DNA of 13,508 nt from Actinomycetota bacterium (GTDB taxonomy: Bacteria; Actinomycetota; Thermoleophilia; Solirubrobacterales; 70-9). The notes beneath the pieces were generated by a model. That model had not been told where the DNA came from and made no database searches. It worked only from the letters and a program-made list of their open reading frames with translations. The position numbers and the translations under genes were made by a program. The DNA is taken from assembly GCA_005884305.1 (NCBI GenBank), contig VAYL01000149.1:1364-14871 (forward strand). The letters are read 5' to 3'. This document shows positions 12,615 through 13,508 of the stretch, in pieces (position 1 is the stretch's first letter; each line of letters starts with the position of its first letter).

Positions 12615-13508
12615 GGACGACGAGGCCTTCGAGGCGCTTAGGCAGGCGATTCACTCCTTCGGTGCCGAGCGCGCGCAGGATCTCGTGGCCGAGGCCCGCA
12701 TCGAGGCCGCCGCGAAGGTCCGTTCGATGCTGGCGGAGGCGATGGCTCAGTCCCTGCTCGACCACGCCCGTGAGCACCTTGCAGCCGAATCCGTCAAGCC
12801 GAGGCGCCGGGCCGCGGAGCCACGACAGCCGCAGCGGTCCAGCGCTCGACGGCCTCAGAGGGCGGAAACCGAGCACCGGCGGGCGGAGGAACCGCGAGCG
12901 GCGCGTGACGAGGCGCCCGCCTACTACGTCTACGGCATCACCCGAGCGGGTGGACCTGGGCTTCCGGACGAGACTCCGGGTGTGGATGCGGGTCATCCGG
13001 CCGAGCTCGTGGAACACGAGGAGCTCGCGGCGATCGTCTCGCGTGTGACCCTCGCCGAGTTCGGCGAGGCGCAGCTCCACGAGAACCTCAACGACGTCGG
13101 TTGGCTCGAGGACACGGCGCGGGCGCACGAGGAGGTCCTCGACAAGGCCCTGTCGCGGATGACTGTCGTCCCGCTGCGCCTGTGCACGATCTACCGCAGC
13201 GAAGGGCAGGTCCAGGAGATGCTGAGCGCCGAGCGCGACGTGTTCGCCGATGCCCTGCGGCGCCTCGAGGGAAAGACCGAGTGGGGAGTCAAGCTGATCG
13301 CCGAGCCGGGCGCGATCGAGCGCGCCGCGGGGATCGCGGCGGGGGCGGCCGGCGACGAAGAGGCCGGCGCCTCGGCGGGGGCCGCCTATATGGGCCAGAG
13401 GCGCCGTGAGGCGGTGCTGCGAGAAGCAGCCGATGCGATCGCCGAGGATTGGGCTGAAGCGGTTCACGAGCGGATGGCGGCTCACGCCTCCGAGGCGCTG
13501 CTGAACCC
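12607..13508 (+). CDS. gvpL: Second GvpF/GvpL-family protein with N-terminal extension (3' end outside window)
   Basis: This frame runs open from ATG 12607 to the window edge, 300 codons without a stop. From residue 106 the GvpF/L fold is clear: YYVYGITRAGG, then LVEHEELAAIVSRV, AHEEVLDKALSRMTVVPLRLCTIY and EWGVKLIAE. Residues 1-58 form an Ala/Glu-rich helix (ALRQAIHSFGAERAQDLVAEAR), and 60-102 form an Arg/Glu/Pro linker, an extension that usual GvpL/F proteins lack. The ATG overlaps the previous gene's stop by 8 bases. AAGAAAGG upstream is a rather distant ribosome binding site, so coupling probably drives initiation. The gene is placed in gas vesicle assembly alongside gvpF; the C-terminus is not visible. 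Confidence 0.88.
   Translation, partial: MREDDEAFEALRQAIHSFGAERAQDLVAEARIEAAAKVRSMLAEAMAQSLLDHAREHLAAESVKPRRRAAEPRQPQRSSARRPQRAETEHRRAEEPRAARDEAPAYYVYGITRAGGPGLPDETPGVDAGHPAELVEHEELAAIVSRVTLAEFGEAQLHENLNDVGWLEDTARAHEEVLDKALSRMTVVPLRLCTIYRSEGQVQEMLSAERDVFADALRRLEGKTEWGVKLIAEPGAIERAAGIAAGAAGDEEAGASAGAAYMGQRRREAVLREAADAIAEDWAEAVHERMAAHASEALLN

Noticed and set aside
12611..13048. Plus-strand 145-codon frame starting at GTG 12611
   Set aside because: It is Arg/Ser-rich noise in another frame; the true gene starts at ATG 12607 in the neighbouring frame and stays open to the window end.
12529..13485. 318-codon minus-strand frame opposite the second GvpL/F gene
   Set aside because: The plus strand carries a convincing GvpL/F protein that runs off the window, so this is a shadow.
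1..13508. CRISPR arrays, tRNA or rRNA genes, insertion sequences
   Set aside because: No regularly spaced repeats, cloverleaf-like sequences, ribosomal RNA signatures or transposase motifs were seen on either strand.

Overview
The window looks like chromosomal DNA of a high-GC actinobacterium. Codons end almost always in G or C, Shine-Dalgarno sites are GGAGG-like, and the protein families are typical of the phylum: a DUF2277 protein, an ECF sigma factor with a SnoaL-like tail, an IdeR-like iron box and an actinobacterial-style gas vesicle locus. The gas vesicle gene order and the tails of its proteins remind me of Thermoleophilia/Solirubrobacterales, but that placement is an impression and was not tested by any search.

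Layout. Positions 1-1256 (+) hold the end of an aldose 1-epimerase gene and a PfkB-type sugar kinase. Positions 1253-3082 (-) hold two tandem paralogous small Cys-rich lipoproteins and an FTR1/EfeU-type iron permease with a candidate iron-repressor box at its 5' end. Positions 3432-5396 (-) hold a 14-TM DHA2 drug exporter and a VOC (glyoxalase-fold) protein. Divergent from these, 5483-6888 (+) hold an ECF sigma factor with a SnoaL-like domain and a DUF2277 protein, ending before a perfect 12-bp GC hairpin. At 7019-7834 (-) lies a secreted protein with two Cys-bounded PL-x-L-x-LLGL modules. From 8089 to the right edge (+) runs a gas vesicle cluster: a basic Ser/Arg protein with a hydrophobic segment, an interrupted SRPBCC gene with an acidic tail, gvpA, gvpF, gvpG, gvpO, a gvpJ-like gene and a gvpL/F paralogue cut by the window end. 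From gvpF onward the genes touch or overlap, so they are very probably one operon.

The gas vesicle region is the main point of interest. GvpA is the shell protein; GvpF/L, G, O and J are assembly or minor proteins. This version is rich in disordered tails: Ser/Arg/Lys-rich ones on the 8089 protein, GvpA and GvpO, and a strongly acidic one (about 63% Asp/Glu) on the SRPBCC gene. The GvpJ-like protein ends in a Rho-N/SAP-like helical motif, and the last GvpL/F protein carries a helical N-terminal extension of about 100 residues. The SRPBCC gene is broken by a 72-bp segment, 71/72 identical to part of the gvpA tail, that is read in another frame and brings an in-frame TGA. The pattern suggests gene conversion or template switching from gvpA. 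The divergent secreted-protein gene and the first gas vesicle gene share matching GTTA-N15-GGGTAY promoter-like elements, which suggests common control by a SigB/SigF-type stress sigma factor. gvpK, gvpN and other usual partners are not in view and may lie beyond position 13508.
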